From QWQI01 sp964608915 (lineage in GTDB: Bacteria; Planctomycetota; Planctomycetia; Isosphaerales; Isosphaeraceae), in the NCBI GenBank assembly GCA_964608915.1, contig CAZSQA010000021.1:1-64000 (forward strand): a stretch of DNA of 64,000 nucleotides. Reading direction: 5' to 3'. Below, one piece after another: positions 8,041 to 17,727 of this stretch. The notes under the pieces were generated by a model, which saw only the letters and a list, made by a program, of their open reading frames with translations, did not search any database and had not been told where the DNA came from. The translations under genes and the position numbers were made by a program. Position 1 is the first letter of the stretch. Every line of letters starts with the position of its first letter.

Positions 8041-9180
8041 TCAGCCAGCCGCGAACGGTTCGACCGGCGCGTGATGGAGCGTCGGTTTCGTGGCGCCCCG
8101 CAGGCGGGCGATTTCGTGAGTGACGCGCTCGATGTCGCCGGCGGTCGGCAGGACTTCCAGAGAAGTCACCGCCAGATGCCGGCCCCCTGGCGGCAGTGTG
8201 ATCACTCGCCCCCGGGCTTTTTCGATAGCTTTGGCGTTCGGGTAATTCGTGGCCGGCTCCAGGCCGGTGACGTAGCCGTCCTCGTATCCTGCCGTGTTCT
8301 TCCACAGCGTGAAGCAGGGAAGCTGCCGCGTGTCGAACCGGAGGGCCAGGCCCTTGTCGCCGTTTTTGTTTCGGAGCATCACGGTCGTATTCGATGTTTC
8401 CGGGTCCGACTTCAGGCGGAAGAAAAAGGCCTGTTCGGCATAGCCGACGGTCGGTTCGTCGTAAACGTCATAGCTGCGGATGCCGGCCGCGGCGGTTTTG
8501 TCGCGAGGGCAGACTTCTTCAGCGGCGGATTCGAACGTGGCACCGCCTTCGAGGAACGGCCTGCCGAAGTTCCAGTGATAGAGCAGCTCGAGGTCGGCCT
8601 CACGGTTGCCCATGTTCACGATTTCGTCTTCGACTTCGATGCGGCGGGTGTCCTTCACCAGCGTGATTTTCGTGATCAGCCGCAAATTCATGCCGAACAG
8701 GCAGGTTTCGTCGACATGGCCTTCGACGGTCAGTCGGTCGGGCAATTCGTGCACGGCCAGATAATGGGCCGGGCGGTTGGCGATGACGCCATGCAGGCCG
8801 ATTGCGAAGGGGTCGGTCACAGGCGAGGGCGGCCCGTTTTGGGTGAGCCCGCAGCGGACCATCATTTCGTCGAACCCATCGAGCCAGCCCAGGCCGCCCA
8901 GGGCCGCCTGATTGACGAATGCGGGATGCACGGGGCCATCCTGCACGGGCGAGGCCCAGCCGATGACGGTGTCGTTCAAGCGTGCTTTCCATAAGCCCAT
9001 GCCGCGTGTGGGGATAATCGAAACGCAGAAGTGGCCGTCGGAGAGGTCAAGAACCTGCACGCCGTTACGGCGGCCGCCGTGCAGGCTTTTCAGGCTGGCC
9101 GAAACGCCGCCCGGCGACTGGATGGATGCGTGGTCCGCGGCGACGTTTCGCGACAGGTCAGTCAGAATGGTGGTGGACAT
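8041..9180 (-). CDS. DUF4432 / aldose-1-epimerase-like protein
   Basis: 379 aa. The fold family is the galactose-mutarotase-like beta sandwich. Segments typical of DUF4432 are visible: SIIPTRGMGLWKA near the N-terminus, LHGVIANRPAHYL in the middle, ELLYHWNFGRPFLEGG, and YVTGLEPATNYPN near the C-terminus. Members bind sugars; whether this one epimerises a sugar is unknown. I chose ATG 9180 (MSTTILTD) over the upstream frame to 9276 because family resemblance begins there. It is divergent from an aldo-keto reductase, which fits a sugar-related neighbourhood. Confidence 0.8.
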   Translation of the reverse strand: MSTTILTDLSRNVAADHASIQSPGGVSASLKSLHGGRRNGVQVLDLSDGHFCVSIIPTRGMGLWKARLNDTVIGWASPVQDGPVHPAFVNQAALGGLGWLDGFDEMMVRCGLTQNGPPSPVTDPFAIGLHGVIANRPAHYLAVHELPDRLTVEGHVDETCLFGMNLRLITKITLVKDTRRIEVEDEIVNMGNREADLELLYHWNFGRPFLEGGATFESAAEEVCPRDKTAAAGIRSYDVYDEPTVGYAEQAFFFRLKSDPETSNTTVMLRNKNGDKGLALRFDTRQLPCFTLWKNTAGYEDGYVTGLEPATNYPNAKAIEKARGRVITLPPGGRHLAVTSLEVLPTAGDIERVTHEIARLRGATKPTLHHAPVEPFAAG

Positions 9181-9402
9181 GGGCGTCGAAGCTCGCTGGT
9201 GGTCCGGTGGTGCGCTTGCGTGTTTTGGGTACGACTTCATCATACATTCCGCCGGCTTCGGCCGCGATCGTTCCATGTGATGGTGGGAGGACGATCGCGT
9301 CGGAACGACGACGGTGTCATAATCAGCGACGGCGAGTCGATCGGGGTTCGAGAGGCGATCACTTCGGGTGCGATCAGGTATCGATGCTGGAGAGTTTCGG
9401 AA

Positions 9403-10386
9403 ATGTCGGGAATGACTCAGATGACGTCAGAAACAGCGAAGCCACCCGCGGTCGGCTATGGCCTTTGGAAAGTGCCGAACGCCGATGCCGCGAGGATGAC
9501 GTATGAATCGCTCGTTCGCGGCTATCGCCACCTGGATTGTGCCTCGGATTACGGCAACGAGGCTGAAGTCGGGCAGGGGATCGAACGGGCTATGAATGAC
9601 GGCGTCATTCGCCGCGACGAGCTGTGGGTTACGTCCAAGCTCTGGAACACATATCACCGCCGCGAACACGTGCGGCAGGCGTGCGAGAGGTCATTGCGGG
9701 ATTTGCGCGTCGACTGCCTCGACTTGTATTTGATCCATTTCCCGATCGTACTGGAGTTCGTGCCTTTCGAATCACGCTATCCGGCCGGCTGGATTTTCGA
9801 CGAAAAGGCGGAACGGCCCAGCATGAAGGCCGCCCGTGTGCCGATCGCCGAAACCTGGGCCGCGATGGAAGATCTTGTCCGTGTCGGGCTTGTGCGGCAC
9901 ATCGGCGTGGCCAATTTCGGCGTATCTCTTTTGCGGGATCTGCTTAATTACGCGGTGATTCCGCCTGCAGTGCTGCAGGTGGAGCTGCATCCGTATCTGA
10001 CTCAGGAAAAGCTGCTGCGGTTCTGTCGGGAGTCGAACATCGCCGTCACGGCCTTTTCACCACTGGGGGCTCCTTCTTATGTGCCACTGGGCATGGCCGG
10101 GCCACATGAAAATGCCATGGAGGAAGCGGTCGTCGTCGAAACCGCCCGGCGGCATCATAAATCGCCGGCCCAGGTGCTCTTGCGCTGGGGCGTGCAGCGG
10201 GGCACATCGGTGATACCCAAGACTTCGAATCCCGAACGGCTTACGGAGAATCTCGACATTTTCGATTTCGAATTGTCGGGAGCCGAAATGACGGCGATTT
10301 CGTCGCTCGACCGCAATCGCCGGTTCAACGACCCGGGCGTCTTCTGCGAAGCGGCCTTCGGGACGTTCTTTCCGATCTACGAATGA
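9403..10386 (+). CDS. Aldo-keto reductase, xylose/aldose-reductase-like
   Basis: 327 aa, the usual length for a single-domain AKR. It should reduce carbonyls (aldoses, aldehydes) with NAD(P)H. The catalytic tetrad is visible: Asp45, Tyr50 (in DCASDYGNEAEVG), Lys79 (VTSKLWN) and His112 (LYLIHFP). The long loop FVPFESRYPAGWIFDEK resembles AKR2 xylose reductases. The C-terminal IPKTSNPERLTEN cofactor loop is intact. I start at ATG 9403, with GGAGAG 8 nt upstream; the frame is open back to 9031, but that part lies antisense to the DUF4432 gene. Confidence 0.92.
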   Translation: MSGMTQMTSETAKPPAVGYGLWKVPNADAARMTYESLVRGYRHLDCASDYGNEAEVGQGIERAMNDGVIRRDELWVTSKLWNTYHRREHVRQACERSLRDLRVDCLDLYLIHFPIVLEFVPFESRYPAGWIFDEKAERPSMKAARVPIAETWAAMEDLVRVGLVRHIGVANFGVSLLRDLLNYAVIPPAVLQVELHPYLTQEKLLRFCRESNIAVTAFSPLGAPSYVPLGMAGPHENAMEEAVVVETARRHHKSPAQVLLRWGVQRGTSVIPKTSNPERLTENLDIFDFELSGAEMTAISSLDRNRRFNDPGVFCEAAFGTFFPIYE

Positions 10387-10417
10387 AGCGATTTCGAATC
10401 GGCCGATGGCTTCAACG

Positions 10418-11923
10418 TCAACCGTAAAACCCGTTGACGGCCGCGATCGCCTTGTGCCAGCGGGTCATGGCAGACTTTCTCCACGCCTCGTCCCGCTCAG
10501 GCCGAAATCTTGCCTGGGCGGCCGTGTGGGTGGCGAAGGCGTCTTCGACGCTCGTCCAAAGCCCCGCGCCCAGCCCGGCAAGCACACCCGCGCCCAGGGC
10601 CGTGGCCTCGCGCTGGAGGCTTCGCCGCAGCTCGAAGCCGAGAATATCGGCCTGAAGCTGCAGGAAAAGGTCGGAGTCGGTCATGCCGCCGTCCACGCTC
10701 ATGGCCGTGAGCGGCTGGCCGGTGTCGGCCGCGATGGCTTCGATCAGGTCGGCCACCTGATAGGCGACACCTTCCAGCGTGGCCCGGGCGAGGTCCGCCA
10801 GCCCTGTCGCGCGTGTCAGCCCGAAGATCGTGCCACGGGCTTCGGGGTTCCAGTAAGGGGCACCCAGGCCCGTAAGCGCCGGGACGAACAGGATGTCGTC
10901 TGACTCGGACTTTTTCGCCAGCGGATTGATCTCGGGCGATGCCCCGATGGCCCTCAGCCCGTCGCGAAACCACTGCACGGCGGCACCAGCGACGAACACG
11001 CTGCCTTCCAGCGCGAACTGGGCTCGGCCGTCGGTCAGAGTGGCGGCACGAGTCGTAAGCAGTCCGTTGGACGATCGCACGATCTCAGGCCCGGTGTGCG
11101 ACATCAGAAACGCGCCGGTGCCGTAGGTGCACTTCGTCTGGCCGGATGCGACGCACGCCTGGCCCACGCAACTGGACTGCTGATCGCCCGCCACGCCCAG
11201 GATCGGCAAGCCATCGGGCAGCCAGCCGAGGCCGGAAGTGATGCCGTAATCAGCCACGCTCGACAAAATTCCGGGCAGGATCGCCCGGGGCACGCCGAAG
11301 ATGCCGCAAAGCTCGTCGTCCCATTCGCCTGACGCCAGGTCCATGAGCATCGTCCGGCTGGCGTTGGTCACGTCGGTCAGGTGACGCTTGCCACCTGTCA
11401 GCCGATAAATGAGAAACGCATCGACCGTGCCGAAGAGAATCTCGCCTTTTTCAGCCCGCTGGCGGGTCCCGGCGACGTTTTCGAGAATCCAGCCGATCTT
11501 CGTGCCTGAGAAATAGGGGTCAAGCTCCAGGCCCGTGCGGCTGCGCACCATTTCGCGGTGATTCGCCAATTTTCGGCAGGTGTCGGCCGTGCGGCGGTCC
11601 TGCCAGACGATCGCTGGGGCCACGGGCTTGCCGGATGCCTTGTCCCACAGGATCGTCGTTTCCCGCTGGTTGGTGATGCCGATCGCCGCGATCCGGCCCG
11701 GGGCCACGCCGCTGTCAGCCAGTGCCGCGGCCACGGCCGAGGCGACCGATTCCCAGATGTCGTCGGGTGTTTGCTCGACCCAGCCGCTTTGCGGATATTG
11801 CAGGCGAATTTCGAACTGGCCCGAGCCGAGCGGCTGTGCCTGCTTGTCGAAAACGATCGCCCGGGTGCTGGTGGTTCCCTGATCGATGACCAGAACGCAG
11901 TCGGAAGTGGTTGCGGCAGCCAT
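10418..11923 (-). CDS. glpK: Glycerol kinase
   Basis: 501 aa, the normal FGGY-kinase length. Phosphorylates glycerol to sn-glycerol 3-phosphate using ATP in the cytoplasm. The N-terminal phosphate loop DQGTTSTRAIVFD (14-26), the substrate segment WQDRRTAD, the GAFLMSHTG loop and the C-terminal MSVDGGMTDSDLFLQLQAD are all in place. AGGAG lies about 10 nt before the ATG. It converges with the aldo-keto reductase with 31 bp between stops. No glpF or glpD neighbour is visible. Confidence 0.95.
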   Translation of the reverse strand: MAAATTSDCVLVIDQGTTSTRAIVFDKQAQPLGSGQFEIRLQYPQSGWVEQTPDDIWESVASAVAAALADSGVAPGRIAAIGITNQRETTILWDKASGKPVAPAIVWQDRRTADTCRKLANHREMVRSRTGLELDPYFSGTKIGWILENVAGTRQRAEKGEILFGTVDAFLIYRLTGGKRHLTDVTNASRTMLMDLASGEWDDELCGIFGVPRAILPGILSSVADYGITSGLGWLPDGLPILGVAGDQQSSCVGQACVASGQTKCTYGTGAFLMSHTGPEIVRSSNGLLTTRAATLTDGRAQFALEGSVFVAGAAVQWFRDGLRAIGASPEINPLAKKSESDDILFVPALTGLGAPYWNPEARGTIFGLTRATGLADLARATLEGVAYQVADLIEAIAADTGQPLTAMSVDGGMTDSDLFLQLQADILGFELRRSLQREATALGAGVLAGLGAGLWTSVEDAFATHTAAQARFRPERDEAWRKSAMTRWHKAIAAVNGFYG

Positions 11924-12061
11924 GGGGTCAGGGCTCCTGAGGCGATGTCGACCGAATTTTGAGTACGAATGATCGCATCAGCCTAATGGCAATCGGCGGC
12001 GGGAACAAGCCTGCACGATGGTTTCGGGCCGGGGAATCCGCGATCGATCGACGAACCGCGA

Positions 12062-13030
12062 TCAATGGCCCGCAATCGCCGCCTGAAACTCGTGATAAAG
12101 GTCGCGCATCGTCGTTTCGATCGGGATCTCGGCCTTCCATCCCGTGTCGGCCAGCACTTTCGAAACGTCGGCCACCAGCAGCGGCAGGTCGACGCCCCGC
12201 AGCTTCGCCGGATCGACCTTCTGCGGCAGGGCGTGGCCCGAGATCGACCGCAGGGCCTCCAACGCATCGGCCAGCCGCGTGCCCGTGCCTCGGCCCAGGT
12301 TGTAAATCTCGCCCGGGGTGCCATTTTCGATGAGCATGCGATAACCGCGAACGATATCCCGCACGTCCGTGAAATCACGCACGATGTCGAGATTGCCCGT
12401 GTTCAGCTCGGCCTGTTTGCCGCAGGCCACCTCTGCCGCCTGTTTCGCCAGGGCCGGCAGCACGTAGCGCGCCGATTGCCCCGGCCCTGCGTGGTTGAAC
12501 GGCCGGGCGACGATCGCCGCAAGTCCATAGCCCAGAAAAGCCTGCACGGCGGCCATGTCGGCACCGATTTTCGAAGCCGAATAGGGGTTGAGCGGACGTT
12601 CCGGGCAATCTTCCTTCACGGGGATCCGGTCCGCCGGCGGATTGCCGTAAACCACACCCGAGCTGACCACCAGAATCCGTGGCCGCACGGACGATTCCCG
12701 CACGGCTTCCAGCAGGTTGATCGTCCCGCCCAGGTTCACGGCCCAGCTGCCGCGCGGGTCATCCATGCTCGCATGCGGGTTCGATTGGGCCGCCAGGTGA
12801 TAGATGGCCTCCGGCGTTTTGCGGTCGATCAGCTCGGCCAGGGCTTCGGAATCGTCGGCATCGGCCAGGTCGATTTTTTCAAGCCGGGCCAGGCGTTCCA
12901 TCTCGGCCTTCGTTTCCGCCGGCCAGATGCCCGAGCGCGAAACGCCGACCACGACATCGCCGCAATCGACCAAATGACGTACCAGATGGCCGCCGACGAA
13001 GCCCGTGATGCCCGTGATCAATGCTCGCAC
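12062..13030 (-). CDS. NAD(P)-dependent GDP-sugar reductase/epimerase (extended SDR, Rmd-like)
   Basis: 322 aa. Extended short-chain dehydrogenase: nucleotide-binding TGITGFVGGH (7-16), catalytic Ser123/124 and YSASK (Tyr150, Lys154), then RPFNHAGPGQ, the signature of GDP-mannose 4,6-dehydratase / GDP-6-deoxy-4-keto-mannose reductases. Most likely it makes a GDP-deoxyhexose such as GDP-rhamnose for surface polysaccharide. The start codon is GTG. It lies 67 bp downstream of argH on the same strand, which could mean co-transcription without a metabolic link. Exact substrate uncertain. Confidence 0.85.
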   Translation of the reverse strand: MRALITGITGFVGGHLVRHLVDCGDVVVGVSRSGIWPAETKAEMERLARLEKIDLADADDSEALAELIDRKTPEAIYHLAAQSNPHASMDDPRGSWAVNLGGTINLLEAVRESSVRPRILVVSSGVVYGNPPADRIPVKEDCPERPLNPYSASKIGADMAAVQAFLGYGLAAIVARPFNHAGPGQSARYVLPALAKQAAEVACGKQAELNTGNLDIVRDFTDVRDIVRGYRMLIENGTPGEIYNLGRGTGTRLADALEALRSISGHALPQKVDPAKLRGVDLPLLVADVSKVLADTGWKAEIPIETTMRDLYHEFQAAIAGH

Positions 13031-13096
13031 GAATTTGGCCCGAATCGAGTTGAAGGTCGCGTTTCCCAGATGGGGCGGATGTGCCTGATACCCCGC

Positions 13097-14506
13097 TTAT
13101 TTCGCCGCTTTCGCCAATCCCAGGGCCTGTTCCCAATGGGCCAGGCGGCCGTCGACTTCGCCGGGGGCGCTTGAGCCTTCGCTGCGATAGCCGGCCACGG
13201 CGTGGTCCACGCCCAGCTCGTCGCGCAGGGAGCCATCCAGCCGCGTGTCCACGGCCTTCAGGTCGGTTTCCGAAAGGTCAGCCAGCCGGCAGCCCTTGCG
13301 TTCGCACAGGCCGACGAGCTTGCCGACGAGTTCATGGGCCGACCGCTGCGGAATGTTCCGCTTGATCAGGGCTTCCATCAGGGCTGTGGCGTCCAGGTAG
13401 CCTTCGTCGATCCGGGCCCGGATCCGGTCTTCCCGCAACCGCGCGCCGTCGGTGACGAGTGCCGCCAGGGCCAGGCAGGCCTCGACGGTGTCGAAGGCGT
13501 CGAAGAGCGGCTCCTTGTCCTCCTGCAGGTCGCGGTTATAGGCCAGCGGCAGGCCTTTCACCAGCGTCAGCAGGGTCGTGAGGTCGCCGATCACCCGGGC
13601 CGCGCGGCCACGGGTCAGCTCCAGCACGTCCGGGTTCTTCTTCTGCGGCATGATCGACGAGCCGGTGCAATAGGCGTCCGGCAGCGACAGGAAGCCGAAT
13701 TCGGACGTCGTCCAGAGGATCCACTCCTCGGCCCATGCCGAAAGGTGAAGCTGGATCATCGTCAGCACGAACACGCTCTCCACGGCCCAGTCACGGTCAC
13801 TGGAAATGTCCAGGCTGTTGGCCGCCGGGCGGTCGAAACCGAGAGCCTCGGACGTCATTCGCCGGTCGATCGGCAGGCTCGTCCCGGCCAGTGCCGCCGC
13901 ACCCAACGGGTTTTCGTTGAGCCGCTTGCGGCAGTCGGCCAGGCGGCTGCGGTCACGGTGACATTTCTCGACCCAGGCCAGGAAGTAATGCCCCGCCAGA
14001 ACCGGCATGGCCCGCTGCAGGTGGGTGTATCCGGGAATGACGGCATTCTGATGCCGCCGGCCGGCACGCACCAGGGCCTGCATCCAGCCGGCGAGCAGGC
14101 CGTCGACCCGGTCCAGGGCGTCGCGTGTCCACAGCTTGGAGTCGGTCGCCACCTGATCGTTGCGGCTGCGGCCGGTGTGCAGCTTGCGGCCGGTGTCGCC
14201 GAGCCGGGCGATCAGGGCCGACTCGATGTGCATGTGGATATCTTCTTTGGAGATATCGTAAGCGAACTTGCCCGCCTCGATCTCGGCCTCGATCTCCTTG
14301 AGCGCCTTGGCGATGGCGTCGGCCTCGGCCGGGGTCATCACTCCCACGGCGGCCAGCATGCGGGAATGGGCGATGGATCCGGCGATGTCGTGCCGGAAAA
14401 GCCTGCGATCGTACGAAACGCTTTCACTGAAGGCCTCGACACGCTTGTCCGTGCCGCCGTCGAATCGCCCGCCCCAGGCCTTGCCGCCACCTTCCGGTCC
14501 GCTCAT
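13097..14506 (-). CDS. argH: Argininosuccinate lyase
   Basis: 469 aa, standard length. Catalyses the last step of arginine synthesis, argininosuccinate to arginine plus fumarate. N-terminal WGGRFDGGTDKRVEAFSESV, LHTGRSRNDQVATD, THLQRAMPV and the fumarase/lyase signature GSSIMPQKKNPD (about 282-293, containing the catalytic Ser) are intact. No argG or argF is adjacent. Confidence 0.97.
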   Translation of the reverse strand: MSGPEGGGKAWGGRFDGGTDKRVEAFSESVSYDRRLFRHDIAGSIAHSRMLAAVGVMTPAEADAIAKALKEIEAEIEAGKFAYDISKEDIHMHIESALIARLGDTGRKLHTGRSRNDQVATDSKLWTRDALDRVDGLLAGWMQALVRAGRRHQNAVIPGYTHLQRAMPVLAGHYFLAWVEKCHRDRSRLADCRKRLNENPLGAAALAGTSLPIDRRMTSEALGFDRPAANSLDISSDRDWAVESVFVLTMIQLHLSAWAEEWILWTTSEFGFLSLPDAYCTGSSIMPQKKNPDVLELTRGRAARVIGDLTTLLTLVKGLPLAYNRDLQEDKEPLFDAFDTVEACLALAALVTDGARLREDRIRARIDEGYLDATALMEALIKRNIPQRSAHELVGKLVGLCERKGCRLADLSETDLKAVDTRLDGSLRDELGVDHAVAGYRSEGSSAPGEVDGRLAHWEQALGLAKAAK

Positions 14507-14935
14507 CGTTCGTTTTCGCCGCCCGTTGTGTCTTGATCCGTCGAGATTCCAGGCCCGAAGTGAGCCTCATGACCTGCCCGGATTGTCACCGATCGGGGAT
14601 GGCTTTGCAACCTCACGTGAGATGTGGGGGCTTCGTGCTTCTCCGATTTTCGGGGCGGAACTTGCTTCGTAACCTGCTGGGTCATTCAAAACGGAACGAA
14701 AGCCAGAACCCTGCGATTTTCGAGCTGATTCAGGGAGTCTTGAAATTTCAGAACCGAATTGCGGGATCGACGAGACATGGAAGCACCTCACGGAGTGAAG
14801 AGTAGCTTCCATGCGTTTGCCGAAACAGCGATTCCATCGCTGAACGAAAGTCAAGAAGTTGAGTTAGCTAGAGCCAAAGCTCGCCCTCAAATTCCAACGG
14901 GTTCGAATTGAGGGCGTATCACGGATGCAGGGAAT
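14507..14935. other. Intergenic region with two inverted repeats
   Basis: About 430 bp between two minus-strand genes. One inverted repeat, CATGGAAGC (14776-14784) / GCTTCCATG (14805-14813), encloses 20 nt. The second, at 14882-14916, is listed separately. No coding frame here has a ribosome site or recognisable product. The argH promoter is expected in the left part. Confidence 0.4.
14882..14916 (-). terminator. Hairpin downstream of the PEP-CTERM gene
   Basis: CGCCCTCAA (14882-14890) pairs with TTGAGGGCG (14908-14916), 20 bp past the minus-strand stop codon. No T-run follows, so it may be a weak or factor-assisted terminator. Confidence 0.45.
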
Positions 14936-15742
14936 TCAGGTGGACGAAGGTCGGAATTTGCGGAAGACCCAAATGCTTCCGAGTCCGAGAATCAGCCAGG
15001 TCGATGGCTCTGGGACAGGTGCGACAGGGACGAGTTTGAACACTCGTGGGCCATCATCCAATGGTTTGCTATAATCGTAACCCCAACCGACGATCTCTCC
15101 CGAGTCGTTGATGTCGGTTGCGTTACGAAGTTTCCATTGTCCCAGATCGTCGACGAGTGTGCTCAGAAAGGCAGCTTCGGATCCAATCGACGAGTAGTAC
15201 AACGCTTGTGTGTCGCCACCGATACTTCCGGTTCCCACCATTTCGCCAAGATCGTTGATGCCACGCAACGAATACGTATCCTTCCCAACGACGGTGGGGA
15301 AAATGGTCGATTGACCTGTCGATGTGTCGAAGATGAATTGCGACCCCGCCTGCGAAAAGATCGCTAGCCCAGACGAAGAGAATGTTTTGAAATATGCGGT
15401 CTTCGGATCGATTCCCGCGAGAAGATTGACATCGGACCCGTCTTTTTTCAATACGTATTCGTCCGGTGGGTTCTTATCGCTGATGCTACGCAGGTATTCG
15501 CCCTTCCGGTACAATTTATCGGTGGAATCCAGGGGCATGCCTCCAGCGTAAACCGTTCCGTCGGAGAGCCATAGTAGGTTCGGATTTTGGTCGTTGTGAT
15601 CATACTTCGAAGCCAATCCCAGATCCTCAAGCCGATAACGAGGCAACATCGAATCGGCCTGGGCTTCGGGGGAAGCCAACGCGGTGAACAGTCCCAGGGC
15701 CAGTAGGCCGAGGATTCGGGGCATCGATCGGTTGGTCATCAT
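14936..15742 (-). CDS. PEP-CTERM sorted extracellular protein with HAF-type repeats
   Basis: 268 aa. A signal peptide (about residues 1-28, ending ASPEAQA) opens it; the C-terminus is a PEP-CTERM sorting tag: VPEPSTW, a hydrophobic helix, then a basic end (RKFRPSST). PEP-CTERM proteins are exported and processed by an exosortase. Two HAF-style repeats are visible (GINDLGEMVGTG, DINDSGEIVGWG), seen in predicted extracellular beta proteins. Start set at ATG 15742: AGGAGA lies 8 nt upstream and the signal peptide follows directly. Function beyond surface location unknown. Confidence 0.85.
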   Translation of the reverse strand: MMTNRSMPRILGLLALGLFTALASPEAQADSMLPRYRLEDLGLASKYDHNDQNPNLLWLSDGTVYAGGMPLDSTDKLYRKGEYLRSISDKNPPDEYVLKKDGSDVNLLAGIDPKTAYFKTFSSSGLAIFSQAGSQFIFDTSTGQSTIFPTVVGKDTYSLRGINDLGEMVGTGSIGGDTQALYYSSIGSEAAFLSTLVDDLGQWKLRNATDINDSGEIVGWGYDYSKPLDDGPRVFKLVPVAPVPEPSTWLILGLGSIWVFRKFRPSST

Positions 15743-16251
15743 GACCGGTTTCTCCTGAGGGTAGTGCACGGCATTTCCGGAATCTCCAGCGGAAACCACG
15801 AAGCCCTAACGCGGGCCGAACTGCGAATCACAACCGTACGGAACCCCGGCTTTTCGCCGGAATGAACCATTCGTACCGAACCGACAAGCGAACAGAGAAG
15901 TTCAGGAAAGATGCTTTCGGCCCAATTCCGTCTCGGGCCATTGTTGCGGGTACAAACTATCAGTTTCGCCGAATCGGTCAAGGCGGATTTGCCGCTGAAG
16001 CGGCAAGCATCGAGAACCGAACGGATCTTGTAAGTCAGGAGATGCCTCGAACGAGCCGGAAGCGTCAGCGACGGAACCGCGACGGATCGGATTCATCCCC
16101 GAATTTCATGATTTGCCCCGATTCGTTCGGTCATCCGTCGCTGACGCTTCCGGCTCGTTCGGTCATCCGTCGCTGACGCTTCCGGCTCGTCATTCGGCTA
16201 TAACCCACTTGTTGACCTTGATCGATTCGCCGCAATGGCGAAACTGGGGCG
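15743..16251. other. Intergenic region carrying a short-repeat cluster
   Basis: About 510 bp between divergent genes. It holds a small hairpin (TTGCCGC-tgaa-GCGGCAA, about 15989-16006) and three copies of a 24-bp repeat described separately. No coding frame here looks real. Confidence 0.5.
16052..16189. repeat. Three copies of a 24-bp repeat, two direct and one inverted
   Basis: TCCGTCGCTGACGCTTCCGG (then CTCG) occurs at 16134-16157 and again at 16166-16189, as part of a 32-bp tandem unit; the exact reverse complement is at 16052-16075. The inverted pair could form a large hairpin with about 60 nt between arms. This CGAGCCGGAAGCGTCAGCGA-type word is, from memory, a dispersed intergenic repeat in planctomycete genomes. 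Confidence 0.75.
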
Positions 16252-17727
16252 GTGTCGACGACTGCACGGATGGGCGAAACGGGCCAGATGCTTATGGACA
16301 GGCTTGCAATGAAGCCGAAATGGCCGGGAATGTCCTTCGGAACTGCGTTCCGCCTGACGATCGCCGTGGCGATCCTGGCCCGTGTCGCGGCTGTGGCGGT
16401 GCTGATCGGTGCGGACGCGGCGGGCGTTTACGCCTATGAGCATGGCGAAATCGCCCGGAATCTGCTGGATGGCCGCGGCTTCTCAGTGCGGCTGCTCGGC
16501 ACCTGGGGGCTGACATCGCAACAGGCACCGGTCGTACCGTTTCTGCTGGCCGGTTGTTATGCGATCGCCGGTGCGGGAAGCTCGGCGGCGCATCATCTCT
16601 TTTTCGCGATTCAGGCCGTCGAAGGAGGCCTTCTGGCGGCAGGCACGATGGCCCTGGCGGCCCGGTATTTCGGTCGATCGGGCTGGGCGATCCTCGCGGG
16701 CCTGGGTGCGGCACTCTATCCGCCGCTGGTTTATTCGGCGACTCATATTCAAGTCGTCTCGACCGCCACAACTCTTTTAGTCTGGGCGTTCGTCGCATTA
16801 TACGACCTTCGCGAATTTCGAAAGCCGCAAAATGTCATCGTTGCAGGTCTTTTCTTGGGGCTATTGGCACTGACAGACCCGATTCTGGCCCTGGCGGGCG
16901 TGGGGGCCTCGATCGCGTGGTTTACATTCGACCGGCCGAAAAGCAGGGGCGAAATGATATCGCTGGCGCGATGCTGGGTATTGCTCGTCATCGTATCCAT
17001 CGGCGTGTTGCTGCCCTGGTCCATTCGCAACTGGCACGTGCACGGGCGGCCAGTGTTCGTGAAAAGCACGTTCGGCTATGCCTTTTGGCAGGGCAATAAC
17101 CGGCTGAGTTCAGGGACGGACAAAGTCGTCCGCCAATCGGTGGAAGCGGCGCTGGCCGATTCGGCCGGTGGCTTGTCGGGGCTGCACGAAAAGCTCTGGC
17201 GTGCCCGGCACGAGGCCGGCTGTGTGGACGACATCGCCCTGAGCGTTGAAGACAAGAAATCGCTCGGCCAATTGCCGGAGGCGGAGCGGTCGGAAGAATT
17301 GATGCGACGGGCGCGTGCGGACCTGGCCGCCGAGCCGGGGCGGTATGCGAAATTGTGCCTGCGACGGCTGAGATATTATCTGTGGTTCGACGACACGAAC
17401 CCGAAAACGGCGATACCGTTTTATCGCATTCCCCACGCGGGCCTGACGATCGGAGCGGCTGCGGGGCTTGTGGCGATGGGCCCGACCCTGCGGCGCAAGA
17501 TGGCGTTCATGATCATTGCATTTGGGCTAACGGCTGCGTTTCATGCGATGACGATCACGGCCCCGCGATTTCATTTGCCCTGGGAGCCGGCCATGATCGT
17601 CTGGTCCGTGGCCGGGATTCGATCCTGCGCAACGGCATACGCTTCGAAACGGCCAGTTCTGATCAGTAGAATTCGAAATGCAGGCCGGATTTCGACGGCC
17701 GGATCAATTTCAACGGCCGGGCGTTGA
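16252..17727 (+). CDS. Polytopic membrane glycosyltransferase-like protein (GT39/ArnT-like)
   Basis: 491 aa with about 10-12 hydrophobic segments. The N-terminal loop (YEHGEIARNLLDGRGFS, between first and second membrane segments) has the acidic residue and layout of GT-C enzymes of the PMT/ArnT type, which transfer sugars from polyprenyl phosphates. A long soluble loop at about 285-370 and LPWSIRNWHVHGRPVFVKS also fit. The C-terminus has an imperfect repeat, AGRISTAGSISTAGR, and overlaps the convergent holB stop by 18 bp. Several ATGs (residues 1, 7, 13, 15, 20, 27) are possible starts. Acceptor and donor unknown. Confidence 0.72.
   Translation: MSTTARMGETGQMLMDRLAMKPKWPGMSFGTAFRLTIAVAILARVAAVAVLIGADAAGVYAYEHGEIARNLLDGRGFSVRLLGTWGLTSQQAPVVPFLLAGCYAIAGAGSSAAHHLFFAIQAVEGGLLAAGTMALAARYFGRSGWAILAGLGAALYPPLVYSATHIQVVSTATTLLVWAFVALYDLREFRKPQNVIVAGLFLGLLALTDPILALAGVGASIAWFTFDRPKSRGEMISLARCWVLLVIVSIGVLLPWSIRNWHVHGRPVFVKSTFGYAFWQGNNRLSSGTDKVVRQSVEAALADSAGGLSGLHEKLWRARHEAGCVDDIALSVEDKKSLGQLPEAERSEELMRRARADLAAEPGRYAKLCLRRLRYYLWFDDTNPKTAIPFYRIPHAGLTIGAAAGLVAMGPTLRRKMAFMIIAFGLTAAFHAMTITAPRFHLPWEPAMIVWSVAGIRSCATAYASKRPVLISRIRNAGRISTAGSISTAGR

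Noticed and set aside
12065..14536. Long plus-strand open frames opposite the SDR and argH genes
   Set aside because: Products have no family resemblance, and both real genes on the minus strand carry diagnostic motifs.
14882..14916. GGGTTCGAATTG resembling a tRNA T-loop
   Set aside because: No acceptor, D or anticodon arms can be formed around it; it is part of the hairpin downstream of the PEP-CTERM gene.
16124..16187. Tandem 32-bp unit considered as a CRISPR array
   Set aside because: The units abut with no spacers, and no cas genes are near.
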